A stretch of DNA of 64,000 nucleotides from Microbacterium sp. MYb72 (lineage in GTDB: Bacteria > Actinomycetota > Actinomycetes > Actinomycetales > Microbacteriaceae): positions 1 to 64,000 of the forward strand of contig NZ_PCOT01000002.1 in assembly GCF_002979415.1 (NCBI RefSeq), written 5' to 3'. Each line of letters begins with the position of its first letter. Position 1 is the first letter of the stretch. The notes under the pieces are model-generated. The model did not search any database. It saw only the letters and a list, made by a program, of their open reading frames with translations, and was not told where the DNA came from. Of the stretch, positions 54,237 through 64,000 are shown in pieces. The translations under genes were made by a program, and so were the position numbers.

Positions 54237-55193
54237 GTGACCAACGTCCCCTTCGACCCGGCATCCGCGACGATCGTCATCGTCACGTTCAACCGCTCGC
54301 ACCTCCTCACCGGCCTGCTCGAGAGCATCATCACGATGGATCCGAAGCCCGGCCACGTCGTGATCATCGACAACGCCTCATCCGATGACACCACCGAGGT
54401 CGTCGACTCCTTCCGTCCGCGGCTGGGCACCGAACTGGTCTATCGCCGCCTCGACACCAACACCGGCGGATCCGGCGGATTCAGCGAGGGCATGCGCACC
54501 GCGTACGAACTCGGGTCCGAATGGATCTGGATGATGGATGACGACGTCGAGGTCCTGCCGGACGGCCTGGCGAAGATGGGCAAGTGGGCACCTCGGTTCA
54601 AGAGCATCCAGGGACGCCGCTACGACTACGACGGCAGCGAGTTCTACTGGCAGTACCGCATCGCCGAACGGATGGGCATCCCTATCCCGTTCGCACCCTC
54701 CGGATTCGACGGCTCCGGCTTCAAGGAGATGAACAGCGGCTGCTTCGAGGGCATGTTCATCCACCGTTCGATCGTGACGCAGATCGGACTCCCCGACCCC
54801 CGGTTCTTCATCTACTGGGATGACCAGATGTACGGCTGGCTCGCTTCCCGCAAGACCACTGCCGTCATCGTCGACGAGTTCGTCCTGCGCCGCACCCGCG
54901 AGATCAAGCAGTGGGACATGGGCATCCGCCACATGAACGCCTCGAGCAACGCGTACCGCTTCTACATCATGCGCAACCGCGCGTACATCAAGAAGTACTA
55001 CCGCGTGCACGGCAACTACAACCCGGTACTCTTCGGTCTCGGCACGTCGATGACGTTCGCGAAGGAGCTCATCCGGCTCTTCTTCGTCGAGCGCACGGTG
55101 CGCGGAACCAGCAACCTCTTCCGCGGGCTGAAGGAGGGCGGCCGGCTCAGCCGCGATCGCTCCTGGCAGCCCATGGCGCCACTGGAGGCATGA
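54237..55193 (+). CDS. GT2 glycosyltransferase, GlfT1-like
   Basis: 318 aa, cytoplasmic GT-A fold. The nucleotide-binding start is TIVIVTFNRSHLL, then NTGGSGGFSEGM, the metal-binding WIWMMDDDVE and the later WDDQMYGWL that act as the catalytic region. The pattern matches the galactofuranosyltransferase GlfT1 group, and glf is present 7 kb away, so UDP-galactofuranose is a likely donor. GTG start with a weak GGAG upstream. Confidence 0.85.
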   Translation: MTNVPFDPASATIVIVTFNRSHLLTGLLESIITMDPKPGHVVIIDNASSDDTTEVVDSFRPRLGTELVYRRLDTNTGGSGGFSEGMRTAYELGSEWIWMMDDDVEVLPDGLAKMGKWAPRFKSIQGRRYDYDGSEFYWQYRIAERMGIPIPFAPSGFDGSGFKEMNSGCFEGMFIHRSIVTQIGLPDPRFFIYWDDQMYGWLASRKTTAVIVDEFVLRRTREIKQWDMGIRHMNASSNAYRFYIMRNRAYIKKYYRVHGNYNPVLFGLGTSMTFAKELIRLFFVERTVRGTSNLFRGLKEGGRLSRDRSWQPMAPLEA

Positions 55194-55195
55194 CG

Positions 55196-55783
55196 ATGAG
55201 CGAAGAACCGCAGCCCGAGCTCCGCTGGGCGCCGATCCCGCCCAAGCCGTCCCGCAAGGGACGCGTGTGGCTCGTGATCGGCCTCGTGGTCGCCGCTCTG
55301 CTGATCGTCGGCGTTCTGCTGTTCTTCCTCCTCCCCCGCGGCGAGACCCCTTCGCCTGGTGCGAGTGCGACCTCCTCTCCCACTCCGTCGTCTGCCGAGA
55401 CTCCGATTCCTTCGTCCTCGCCGACGTCTTCTCCCTCGATCCCTCCCGTGAGCACGCCTCCCACGGCGGATCCGACCGTCGACGCGTTCCGGCAGCAAGT
55501 CGGCGGCTGGCTCGGAGATGCAGGGCGCGGTCTCGATATCATCGCCCAAGCAGGCGGACAGGATGCCCTGTCCGTGATCGACACTCTCCAGGAGGACGGG
55601 CAGCGACTGTCGGATGCGCAAGCACCTTCATCCATCGAGCAGTCATGGCGCGACGGCGTCGACGCCTATGTGCAGAAGCTCGCCGCTCTCCGCACCGCGG
55701 TCGTCTCGGGCGGCGCTACGTCCGGAGCGGTCGATGATGCACGCAGCGCGGCAAACTCTCTCGTTGCGCTCGTCGGCCTCTGA
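55196..55783 (+). CDS. Membrane-anchored protein with Ser/Pro/Thr linker
   Basis: 195 aa. One membrane segment at about 28-50, a Ser/Pro/Thr-rich linker (about 55-95), then a compact helical domain of about 95 residues outside the membrane. The ATG at 55196 is chosen because GGAGG lies eight bases before it; the ATG at 55190 is too close. No known family recognised. Follows the GlfT1-like gene with 2 bases between, so it is likely part of the operon. Confidence 0.75.
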   Translation: MSEEPQPELRWAPIPPKPSRKGRVWLVIGLVVAALLIVGVLLFFLLPRGETPSPGASATSSPTPSSAETPIPSSSPTSSPSIPPVSTPPTADPTVDAFRQQVGGWLGDAGRGLDIIAQAGGQDALSVIDTLQEDGQRLSDAQAPSSIEQSWRDGVDAYVQKLAALRTAVVSGGATSGAVDDARSAANSLVALVGL

Positions 55784-55801
55784 GCCGCACACAGACCACA
55801 C

Positions 55802-55827
55802 GACGCGGTGAGGCCGCTCACCGCGTC
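55802..55827 (+). terminator. Terminator of the 51.4-55.8 kb operon
   Basis: GACGCGGTGA and its exact complement TCACCGCGTC with a six-base loop, 18 bases after the stop at 55783. Confidence 0.7.
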
Positions 55828-55975
55828 TCTGGCCCTCGCATGGACTCGCGCATGACCTCTTCGCCTCGGGTTGAGGCGCGTCGCACGCTCGCCCTGTGGG
55901 TCTCTCCGCCTCGCCTCTGACGACGATTCCGAACCGACGAAGCGTCCCGCGAGGTGGCGAAGCGCAGAAACGGTA

Positions 55976-57748
55976 CTACCCGCGCTGATAGATCGTTGTT
56001 CCCGAGGCGCCGACCGGCTCTACGACAGGCCGCCACCCCAGATCCTCGAGGTCACCAGGTACCTCTTCGGGCACGCTCGCGGAAATGGAGATGAAGTCTG
56101 ACCCGTACTTGTCTGCGGCAGCGACGAGCTCTTCCGCAGACATCGCGTCATACAGGAGTGGACCAACGCACTGCTGCCAGCCCCCGAGATCGTCCAAACG
56201 ATCGTTCCACTGCGTCCACGCCTCGCCGCCGTAGGGCACATCCTTGCAATCCACGACAACCGCGCGCTGCGTGACGAGCTTCACCCATTCCGTCCGCGGG
56301 GACGCGATGATGATCTCCCCTGTCGGCACGGCGTCTCGAACGTTCTCGCCCCACGTGCGGAGGTTGGGATCCGAGATGAACGCGAACTGAGGGGTGCGGA
56401 CGGTCATGCCGCCGTTGAGGGCATTTGCGAGGACGAGGAGGACGCCGAAAGACAGTGCAGACAACGAGACGATGTTCGAATGCGAGTGACGGCCACTTCG
56501 CCGCTGAATCATGGCCCATGCCACGACACCGAGCGCGACCAGCCCGAACAGGACGAGGCGGACCTTCAGGTTGCCTGGCCACCCGATCCCGAGAATCAGA
56601 GCCCCGAAGCCGAAGAGCCAGACGAACAGGATGGGCAATGATGTACGTCGTGACATCCGTCCGATAAAGGGCACGAAGGCCCCCCAGAGTGCGAACGGGA
56701 GCAGGACCGCACCAAGACGATAGACGTTGACCCCCTGCGCGAGTTCCCCGAAGAAGGGGATGCGGAGAGCGTCGGCGATGAACCCCAGCGTGTAGCCGAG
56801 TGCTGCCAACCCCACCGTGGCGAGCCAGAGCGGAACCTGCTTGGGGGGCATCAGCGTGACGGTGAGCACGCACAGAACCACGAGACCCAGCGCAGAGAGC
56901 TGATCCTGCCACCCCCACAGATGAGCCGAGCAGTGGTAGGGGATGATCTGGTCGCAGATCTTGACGAAGTCCTTGAGGTTCGAAGCGACCGGCCGAATGA
57001 TCAGCCCGAAAGCCACGGCGGCTCCGGTCAGGCCGAGAGCTCCCGCCAATCTCCAGTCGATGCGGCGCTCGGTGATGAAGTATGCGACGAGCGCTCCGAC
57101 CAACAGCACTGCAGCGATCGATCCCTGCTGCACATGTACGACGGCGATGAGCGGAGCGATCACCATCGCGAGAACGCGGCGCTGCGTGAGGAAGCAGGCG
57201 ATGAGCAGATAGATCAGGTTGCCGGACAGCACAGCGGGGAGCGCGACCGCGATAACGGGCGACCCGGTACCACCGACCATCCACGAGGACATGCCTGCGA
57301 AGAGGGTCACGCCGATACCGACGCTCCATGGTGCGGACGGTGCGAATCTGAAGGCAAGCATCGTCGTGGCCGTCGCGAACGCGAGGAGCCCGCACGCCCA
57401 GTACAGCGCGTAGACGGCAGAGAGCACGCCGAGGGACTCACCGGCGAACGTGATGAAATCGAAGAACCAGTGCGGTTGGGGCGCCGCCTCCATGAACCAG
57501 TCATTCGCGAACGCACCAGGGTGCGCCCAGCTGATTCCCTCCGGTGACAGGACGAAATGATCGCCCCACCCGGCTGTGTAGCCGTTCCCGATGTTGCTCC
57601 AGATCTCCAGCGTCCCCAGGATCACAGTGAGAAGCCCGATTAGACCGTACCTCCGGAGGAAGTATGCCCTCCGAGAGACTTGTCCGTGCGTCTCGGCCGT
57701 CTCAACGTTCTCGTTCTGCATCGCCGTGGTTCTTCCAAACTTGCTCAT
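55976..57748 (-). CDS. Polytopic membrane protein, GT-C-like
   Basis: 590 aa. About 12 membrane segments up to residue 455 and then a C-terminal external domain of about 130 residues (SDPNLRTWGENVRDAVPTGEIIIASPRTEWVK). The first external loop has GWGDHF and DWFMEAAPQPHWFF, with Asp residues in the place where GT-C enzymes carry a catalytic acid. Probably a polyprenyl-phosphate-sugar-dependent transferase, but not proven. Third gene of the minus-strand Wzm-Wzt unit, 60 bases after wzt. Confidence 0.75.
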   Translation of the reverse strand: MSKFGRTTAMQNENVETAETHGQVSRRAYFLRRYGLIGLLTVILGTLEIWSNIGNGYTAGWGDHFVLSPEGISWAHPGAFANDWFMEAAPQPHWFFDFITFAGESLGVLSAVYALYWACGLLAFATATTMLAFRFAPSAPWSVGIGVTLFAGMSSWMVGGTGSPVIAVALPAVLSGNLIYLLIACFLTQRRVLAMVIAPLIAVVHVQQGSIAAVLLVGALVAYFITERRIDWRLAGALGLTGAAVAFGLIIRPVASNLKDFVKICDQIIPYHCSAHLWGWQDQLSALGLVVLCVLTVTLMPPKQVPLWLATVGLAALGYTLGFIADALRIPFFGELAQGVNVYRLGAVLLPFALWGAFVPFIGRMSRRTSLPILFVWLFGFGALILGIGWPGNLKVRLVLFGLVALGVVAWAMIQRRSGRHSHSNIVSLSALSFGVLLVLANALNGGMTVRTPQFAFISDPNLRTWGENVRDAVPTGEIIIASPRTEWVKLVTQRAVVVDCKDVPYGGEAWTQWNDRLDDLGGWQQCVGPLLYDAMSAEELVAAADKYGSDFISISASVPEEVPGDLEDLGWRPVVEPVGASGTTIYQRG

Positions 57749-57808
57749 GTGTGTTCGACGACGTCGGACTCACGCGCCGTGAAGAGCCTACCCAATCCTC
57801 GCGCGTAG

Positions 57809-58555
57809 CTACTGTGAGGAACGATTGGCGCTGTCCGAGTTGTATCGCCCGAGGACCTCGGAGATCGGCCCATCGAGGACGAGCGCTCCCTTGTCCAGGT
57901 AGAGCCCTCGAGTGCAGAACCGGCGCAGATCACGTTCGTTGTGGCTGACGAAGAACAGCGTGCGCCCGTCTGCGAGAAGCTCGTCGATGCGCCGATAGCA
58001 CTTGTCGCGGAAGGACTTGTCGCCGACGGCGAGGACTTCGTCCACGAGCAGGATTGGCTCATCAAGCTGCGAGACCACCGAGAACGCCAGGCGCACCTTC
58101 ATCCCGTTCGAAAGGTGCTTGTAGGGAGTCTCCTCGAAGCCCGCGAGCTCCGCGAATCCGATGATCTCGTCGTAACGCCGAGAGACCTCCTCCCGCGACA
58201 TGCCGTGAAGCCCCGCGGTGAGCCGCACGTTCTCGCGCACCGTGAGGTCTCCGACGAAGCCCCCGGTGATCTCGATGAGGGGCGCGACCCCGCCATTGAC
58301 GCGGACAGTCCCTTCATCGGGGAGGAGAACACCTGCAACGAGGCGCAGAAGCGTCGATTTGCCTTGGCCGTTGCGACCGACGACGCCGATCGACTCTCCC
58401 TTCGCCACCGTGAAGGACACTCTCCTCAGCGCCCAGAACTCGCCCGGAAGAGAACGCCTCGACGCCCCGGCGAACATGTCTTTGAAGCTGCGCCTCCCCC
58501 GCCTGTTCCGACGAAAGCGCACGCCCAGACCCTCGACTTCAATGGCAGTCGACAT
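57809..58555 (-). CDS. wzt: Polysaccharide exporter ATPase Wzt (TagH-like)
   Basis: 248 aa. Walker A GRNGQGKST, signature LSNGMKVRLAFS, Walker B LLVDEVLAVGD and switch VSHNERDL are intact and of the polysaccharide/teichoic-acid export kind. No carbohydrate-binding C-terminal domain, so export probably does not need chain-end modification. Its ATG shares a base with the wzm stop (TGATG). Confidence 0.93.
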   Translation of the reverse strand: MSTAIEVEGLGVRFRRNRRGRRSFKDMFAGASRRSLPGEFWALRRVSFTVAKGESIGVVGRNGQGKSTLLRLVAGVLLPDEGTVRVNGGVAPLIEITGGFVGDLTVRENVRLTAGLHGMSREEVSRRYDEIIGFAELAGFEETPYKHLSNGMKVRLAFSVVSQLDEPILLVDEVLAVGDKSFRDKCYRRIDELLADGRTLFFVSHNERDLRRFCTRGLYLDKGALVLDGPISEVLGRYNSDSANRSSQ

Positions 58556-59373
58556 CACAGCTCCTTCAGGACCGGACGCTCGAGCGCGCGGAACACCCAC
58601 GCGCCGAGGCCCAGGATCGCCACGCTCATGACCACGCTCACACTCAACGCGAACGGGTTCCACTGCTCGGGGAAGAACGGCATCCGGTACAACATCAAGA
58701 TGCCGGCAAGGGGGTTGAAGGCGCCCAGAGTCTGCGCGACGCCCGGAAGGTCGGTGACGTTGTAGATGATCGGCGTCGCATAGAACATCGCGCGAAGCAC
58801 CAGCGCGGTCGTGCGTTCGAGGTCCACGTAGAGCACGCACAGCGGCGCGACGAGGAGTCCGAGTCCTACGAGGAGGATCGTCTGCAGAATCATTGCCACG
58901 GGCATCCACAGAATCCCCCATCCGATCTGCACGACCTGCGCCGGCTCCTTCTCGAAGATCAGGTTCGCGACGATGAAGACGACGAGGACCGGAAGGGAGA
59001 ACAGGTATTCCATACCCTTGCTGAGCACGATGCGATTGACCCAGATCGACCTGGGTATCGCGGTCGATCTGACGAGTCGCGCATCTTTCTTGAACGCACG
59101 CGTGAAGTCGGAGACGGAAGCGTTGAACCACACCCATGGCAGCAACGCGCTGATGAGGAAGACGATGTACGGCTCCTCGCCAACATCTCGATGGAAGACC
59201 TGCGTGAACACGAACCAGTAGATCGCGCTCATCACCAGCGGATCCAGCACCGACCATAGGTAGCCCAGAAGACTGGTCGAGTAGCGGACTTTGAGATCTC
59301 GAGCGGACAGAAGCCACAACGAGTGCATGTATCGCCGAGGAGTCCCCGGCGCCCCGGTCATGGCCCTGCTCAT
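58555..59373 (-). CDS. wzm: Polysaccharide exporter permease Wzm
   Basis: 272 aa ABC-2 permease with six membrane segments. The N-terminal cytoplasmic helix RDLKVRYSTSLLGYLWSVLDPLV is a family signature and FNPLAGILMLYR is the conserved late motif. With Wzt it exports lipid-linked glycans; in mycobacteria the matching pair exports galactan. First gene of the minus-strand unit; a TAGCCT lies at 59475-59470. Confidence 0.93.
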   Translation of the reverse strand: MSRAMTGAPGTPRRYMHSLWLLSARDLKVRYSTSLLGYLWSVLDPLVMSAIYWFVFTQVFHRDVGEEPYIVFLISALLPWVWFNASVSDFTRAFKKDARLVRSTAIPRSIWVNRIVLSKGMEYLFSLPVLVVFIVANLIFEKEPAQVVQIGWGILWMPVAMILQTILLVGLGLLVAPLCVLYVDLERTTALVLRAMFYATPIIYNVTDLPGVAQTLGAFNPLAGILMLYRMPFFPEQWNPFALSVSVVMSVAILGLGAWVFRALERPVLKEL

Positions 59374-59590
59374 GCTGCCTCAGTCCCTCGCTTGGGTGAG
59401 CATCCCTCGATACCCGCGAACACCTCAGATGGCCGCCGAACGCGAACGGGTCGCGGCAATCTCGAAGCCAGGCTACCGGTCATCGCTCGGAACAGCTTGC
59501 ACGGCTCACCTCACCGGGGTCGGCGGGGATGCCCGTGGTGCCAACGGCTCACGAGCGACCTCCCGTAAGCTGAGACAAAACGCACATCGG

Positions 59591-61594
59591 ATGGACTCAA
59601 TGACTCGCAGCACCCCGGTCGCTCACAGCGCCGCGCCTCAGGCCGACACGATGTGGCCGAGGTCGACGACCCTGTTCCTCCTTCTCGTCGGCATCGTTCT
59701 GGCCGTGTTCTCCTTTCTCGTGGTGGTGAACATGCCGCCACTGCCGTGGGCGCCGGCCGCTGACGCGCAGCTGCGTGATGCACTCGCAGCGTTCAGTGAG
59801 ACCGGCGCGCTTCCCGTGTGGACGACGACGTCTCACGCCACCGGCGTCGGCAGCGTGCTCGTGGCCGTCTTCTTCGGAGCATCCGCTTCCTCGCCGTACG
59901 CGGCACTCGGAGTCGCGCAAGCCGCCGCAGTCGCGATCCCGATGCTGTGGCTTCCGCTCTGTGTCGCCCGCATCTTCCGGCGTGCGCGCGCCGGGTACGC
60001 CTTGATCATGCTTCCGCCGCTGGTCTGGTTGCTCAATTCCGGCACGATCCTCGTGGGAACGCAGTACGGGCTCGCAGACGAGAGCTCCGCCCTGCGCGTC
60101 CCCGCTCTGTTCGGCCTGCCCGCCTCGCTCACGTTCCTCGCCCTGTCCATGCTCGTGCTGCTCAGCACTGTCCCTCTCCGCACCCCGCATCAGCTCATCG
60201 CCACAGTCGCAATCGGCGCCTTCGCAGGCTTCCTCGCGCTCTTCGACTGGTACGCCGGGCTCGCGGTCGCCGTTGCGGTGTCGGCACTGTGGTGGCGGCG
60301 CGCGCCCCGTCGGACACGAGCCTGGCGATCGATCGGAGGTGCACTCGCCTCCCTCCTCATAGGTGTCGCCGTGTACCTCATGTTGTGGGCGCTCCTCGGA
60401 GGCTTCACGCAGCCGAGCGGCGTCGCCGCCGCATTCCCCGTGGGCGACGGCAGCCCGGCGGATTCCTTTGACGAGTACTTCAGGCGTGCGCTCTTCGTGA
60501 TCAAGCACTTCGGCGCGATGATCAGCTTCATCCTCATCGGCCTCGTGCTCGCCCTCACGCGGCGCGCACCTCAGCGGCGAGCACTCGCCGCAGCATCCTG
60601 GATCCTGTTGCCGTCGCTCCTGCTCGGCTTCGTCGCCTCGATCGAGAGCCCTCCCACCCTGTACGGGTTCTCACAGCTCTCGGCAACGCTGGGAATGCTC
60701 GCCTCGGTCGCTCTGGGCGCGATCGTCTGGTCGATCACGTCCATGCCCTCGCACGTCCGCTCGCTTGAGCGGACGCGCCTCAGCGGACGCCGTCGCAACG
60801 AGGGTGCTTCGCCCTCGCCGTTGATGCCGCCCTCCGGTCTCAGCGTCGTCGTACCGACCCGGAACGGCGTGGACGTCCTGGAAGAGACGATGAACGCCCT
60901 CGGGGGAAGACTCACCGCGGAAGATGAGATCATCGTCGTCGAGAACGGCTCGACAGACGGAACCACCGAGCTCCTGACCCGCATTGAGAGCGAGTGGCGA
61001 TACCCCTCGAGCGTCATCATCACCCACTCGGAACCCGGTCTCGGAGAGGCCCTGCGAAAAGGCGCGGAGACGAGCATCGGCTCGCGGCTCCTTCTCACGG
61101 CTGACGATCTTCCGTTCGGGTTCACCGACCTCGACGAGTTCACCAGGCTGCCAGCAGAAGCGGCGGTGGCGATCGGGTCGAAAGCCCACCCCGAATCACG
61201 CGTCGCCCGGAGCCGCCTACGGACGATCCAATCGCGCATCTTCCGATTCCTTCGCGCTGCGCTCCTCCAGTCGCGCGTTGGCGACAGTCAGGGGACGCTC
61301 TGGGTCGACGGCGTGTGGGGTCGTGAATTCGCTCATCTCTCCCGCGAAAGCGGTCTCATGTGGACCACGGAGCTCGTACTCGCAGCCGAGCAGCAGGGCA
61401 TCGTCGTCCACGAAGTCCCCGTCGAGCTCAGCAACAGGCATGAGACGGGAACGAGTCGTTTCCGTCTCTCGGACGCGTGGCAGTCGTTCATCGGCTTCAC
61501 CCGACTGGCGGTCTACAAGGACGACTACTGCAACGAAGACTGGGTCCCGTCGACGCGGCCTGAGCACGACGACGAGGAGATCGAGGTCCCGTGA
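59591..61594 (+). CDS. GT-C-like membrane protein fused to a GT2 domain
   Basis: 667 aa. Residues 15-400 hold 9-11 membrane segments (start TMWPRSTTLFLLLVGIV), with an external acidic loop ADAQLRDAL. After a basic hinge (about 405-425) comes a GT2 domain from about 420 to 600: LSVVVPTRNGVDVLEETMNAL, then VVENGSTDG, and TADDLPF in the DXD place. A GT2 unit C-terminal to a polytopic GT-C-like part is unusual; normally they are separate proteins. Could make and consume a polyprenyl-linked sugar. ATG at 59591; next ATG three codons later is possible. Confidence 0.8.
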   Translation: MDSMTRSTPVAHSAAPQADTMWPRSTTLFLLLVGIVLAVFSFLVVVNMPPLPWAPAADAQLRDALAAFSETGALPVWTTTSHATGVGSVLVAVFFGASASSPYAALGVAQAAAVAIPMLWLPLCVARIFRRARAGYALIMLPPLVWLLNSGTILVGTQYGLADESSALRVPALFGLPASLTFLALSMLVLLSTVPLRTPHQLIATVAIGAFAGFLALFDWYAGLAVAVAVSALWWRRAPRRTRAWRSIGGALASLLIGVAVYLMLWALLGGFTQPSGVAAAFPVGDGSPADSFDEYFRRALFVIKHFGAMISFILIGLVLALTRRAPQRRALAAASWILLPSLLLGFVASIESPPTLYGFSQLSATLGMLASVALGAIVWSITSMPSHVRSLERTRLSGRRRNEGASPSPLMPPSGLSVVVPTRNGVDVLEETMNALGGRLTAEDEIIVVENGSTDGTTELLTRIESEWRYPSSVIITHSEPGLGEALRKGAETSIGSRLLLTADDLPFGFTDLDEFTRLPAEAAVAIGSKAHPESRVARSRLRTIQSRIFRFLRAALLQSRVGDSQGTLWVDGVWGREFAHLSRESGLMWTTELVLAAEQQGIVVHEVPVELSNRHETGTSRFRLSDAWQSFIGFTRLAVYKDDYCNEDWVPSTRPEHDDEEIEVP

Positions 61595-61639
61595 CGCACG
61601 ACGAGGACGGGCTCTCATCGAGCCCGTCCTCGTCGTGCG
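61595..61639. terminator. Bidirectional terminator
   Basis: A 20-bp perfect inverted repeat (61595-61614 and 61620-61639) with a five-base loop between the fused GT gene and glf, both of which end here. Confidence 0.88.
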
Positions 61640-61653
61640 GAGAAACGCTCCGG

Positions 61654-63349
<1,696 letters not shown>

Positions 63350-63356
63350 TCAGAAG

Positions 63357-64000
63357 ATGTACAAAGGCGCCACAGTAGCCGCAGTCGTTCCTGCCTACAA
63401 AGAAGAGCTGATGATCGCTCAGGTGATCACGACGATGCCGGACTATGTGGATCACATCGTCATCGTCGACGACTGCAGTCCCGACGATACAAGCGGTGCT
63501 GCCGCAGCAGTCTCAGATTCTCGCGTCACGTTGATCCGCCATGAGGAGAACCAGGGCGTGGGTGGGGCGATCCTGACCGGACACCGAGCTGCCCTCGATC
63601 TGGGCAGTGACGTCAACGTGATCATGGCGGGTGACGCTCAGATGGATCCTGAGTACCTTCCTCCACTCCTGGACAAGGTGACCGACGAGGGCTACGGCTT
63701 CGCCAAGGCGAACCGCTTTTACTCTCCGGAGTCTTTCGATGGCATGCCGCGCTACCGAATCTTCGGGAACATCCTCCTGTCTTTCATGACCAAGCTCGCA
63801 TCCGGATACTGGAATCTCTTCGATCCTCAGAACGGATACACAGCGATCCGCACTGAGGTCCTCAACAGGCTGCCACTGAGCAGAATCGCCAAGCGCTACA
63901 GCTTCGAGAACGATCTGCTGATCCACTTGAACATCCTCCAGGTACCCGCCGTCGATGTTCCCGTCCCCGCGATCTACGGCGACGAAGTCTCCAGCATCAA
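63357..64000 (+). CDS. GT2 glycosyltransferase, DPM1-like (partial)
   Basis: 214 complete codons are visible; the rest lies past the window. Starts ATG TAC AAA, then VAAVVPAYKEELMIAQVI, VDDCSPDD and VIMAGDAQMDPEYL, the classic polyprenyl-phosphate-sugar synthase motifs. Paired with GtrA. It would supply a lipid-linked sugar to the GT-C-like proteins of the locus. Codon use is less GC-rich than elsewhere (more CCT, TCT, GAT). Confidence 0.9.
   Translation, partial: MYKGATVAAVVPAYKEELMIAQVITTMPDYVDHIVIVDDCSPDDTSGAAAAVSDSRVTLIRHEENQGVGGAILTGHRAALDLGSDVNVIMAGDAQMDPEYLPPLLDKVTDEGYGFAKANRFYSPESFDGMPRYRIFGNILLSFMTKLASGYWNLFDPQNGYTAIRTEVLNRLPLSRIAKRYSFENDLLIHLNILQVPAVDVPVPAIYGDEVSSI

Noticed and set aside
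55818-56036. Small reading frame between the glycan operon terminator and the polytopic gene
   Set aside because: It overlaps the end of the GT-C-like gene, has no ribosome site and is Arg-rich without similarity.

Overview
The window is high-GC DNA with dense, short-gapped genes, many GTG starts, ATGA/GTGA start-stop overlaps and actinobacterial marker genes (two WhiB proteins, SigR/RsrA, MtrAB-LpqB, PdtaS, long HPF, DUF3499, DUF5719). This points to an actinobacterium. The lack of mycolate genes and the general style of the proteins suggest Microbacteriaceae, probably Microbacterium or a close relative (inference). No tRNA, rRNA, CRISPR array, insertion sequence or prophage was seen. No stretch over 300 bases lacks a gene; the longest gaps (3632-3833, 55784-55975, 59374-59590) hold promoters, an operator or a terminator hairpin.

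Layout. 1-3631: a peptide/oligosaccharide ABC importer (two permeases and a lipoprotein) with a repeated operator upstream. 3834-12018: Eis-like acetyltransferase, the thiol-stress sigma factor and its zinc anti-sigma, aroA, rsgA, a peroxiredoxin, whiB1 and the PdtaS kinase, an order largely shared with the mycobacterial sigH-whiB1 region. 12146-16823: small actinobacterial proteins, a SAF/MinD-like pair, alaA and a GntR regulator. 16961-19818: secA. 19929-26752: a MarR-controlled membrane protein, a PadR-controlled MacB-type ABC transporter and a coiled-coil protein. 26823-32450: hpf, comF and the lpqB-mtrB-mtrA envelope-sensing operon. 32546-40078: a tightly coupled MoxR/DUF58/DUF4129/DUF4350 membrane cluster with SpoIIM and RDD proteins next to it. 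40088-44446: sahH behind a MacAB-like exporter. 44527-51339: DUF3499, zincin-like protein, DUF5719, a very large glycosyltransferase-membrane protein, whiB2 and manA. 51428-64000: a surface-glycan locus with two Wzy/WaaL-like proteins, a GlfT1-like galactofuranosyltransferase, Wzm/Wzt exporter, UDP-galactopyranose mutase (glf), GtrA flippase, a DPM1-like GT2 (cut by the window edge), and two large polytopic membrane proteins, one fused to a GT2 domain.

How the parts fit: most of the window concerns the cell envelope and how it is made, sensed and protected. MtrAB-LpqB, WhiB2, SecA and the MoxR cluster belong to envelope and division control; manA feeds mannose sugars; glf, the GT2 proteins and Wzm/Wzt would make and export a galactofuranose-containing glycan. 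SigR-RsrA with the peroxiredoxin forms a redox-stress island.

Most notable: an exact GGAAT-N18-GTT SigR promoter hidden inside the 5' end of aroA, which could also produce a longer sigma isoform; a recurring TAGGCT-like -10 element placed 6-7 bases before start codons (leaderless genes); a single CATG that supplies the start codons of two divergent genes; a 13-codon mini-gene bridging two members of the MoxR operon; and tandem palindromic operators before the PadR gene. The MoxR-centred cluster is the best candidate for a functionally undescribed system, though it is a known conserved neighbourhood rather than a new one.
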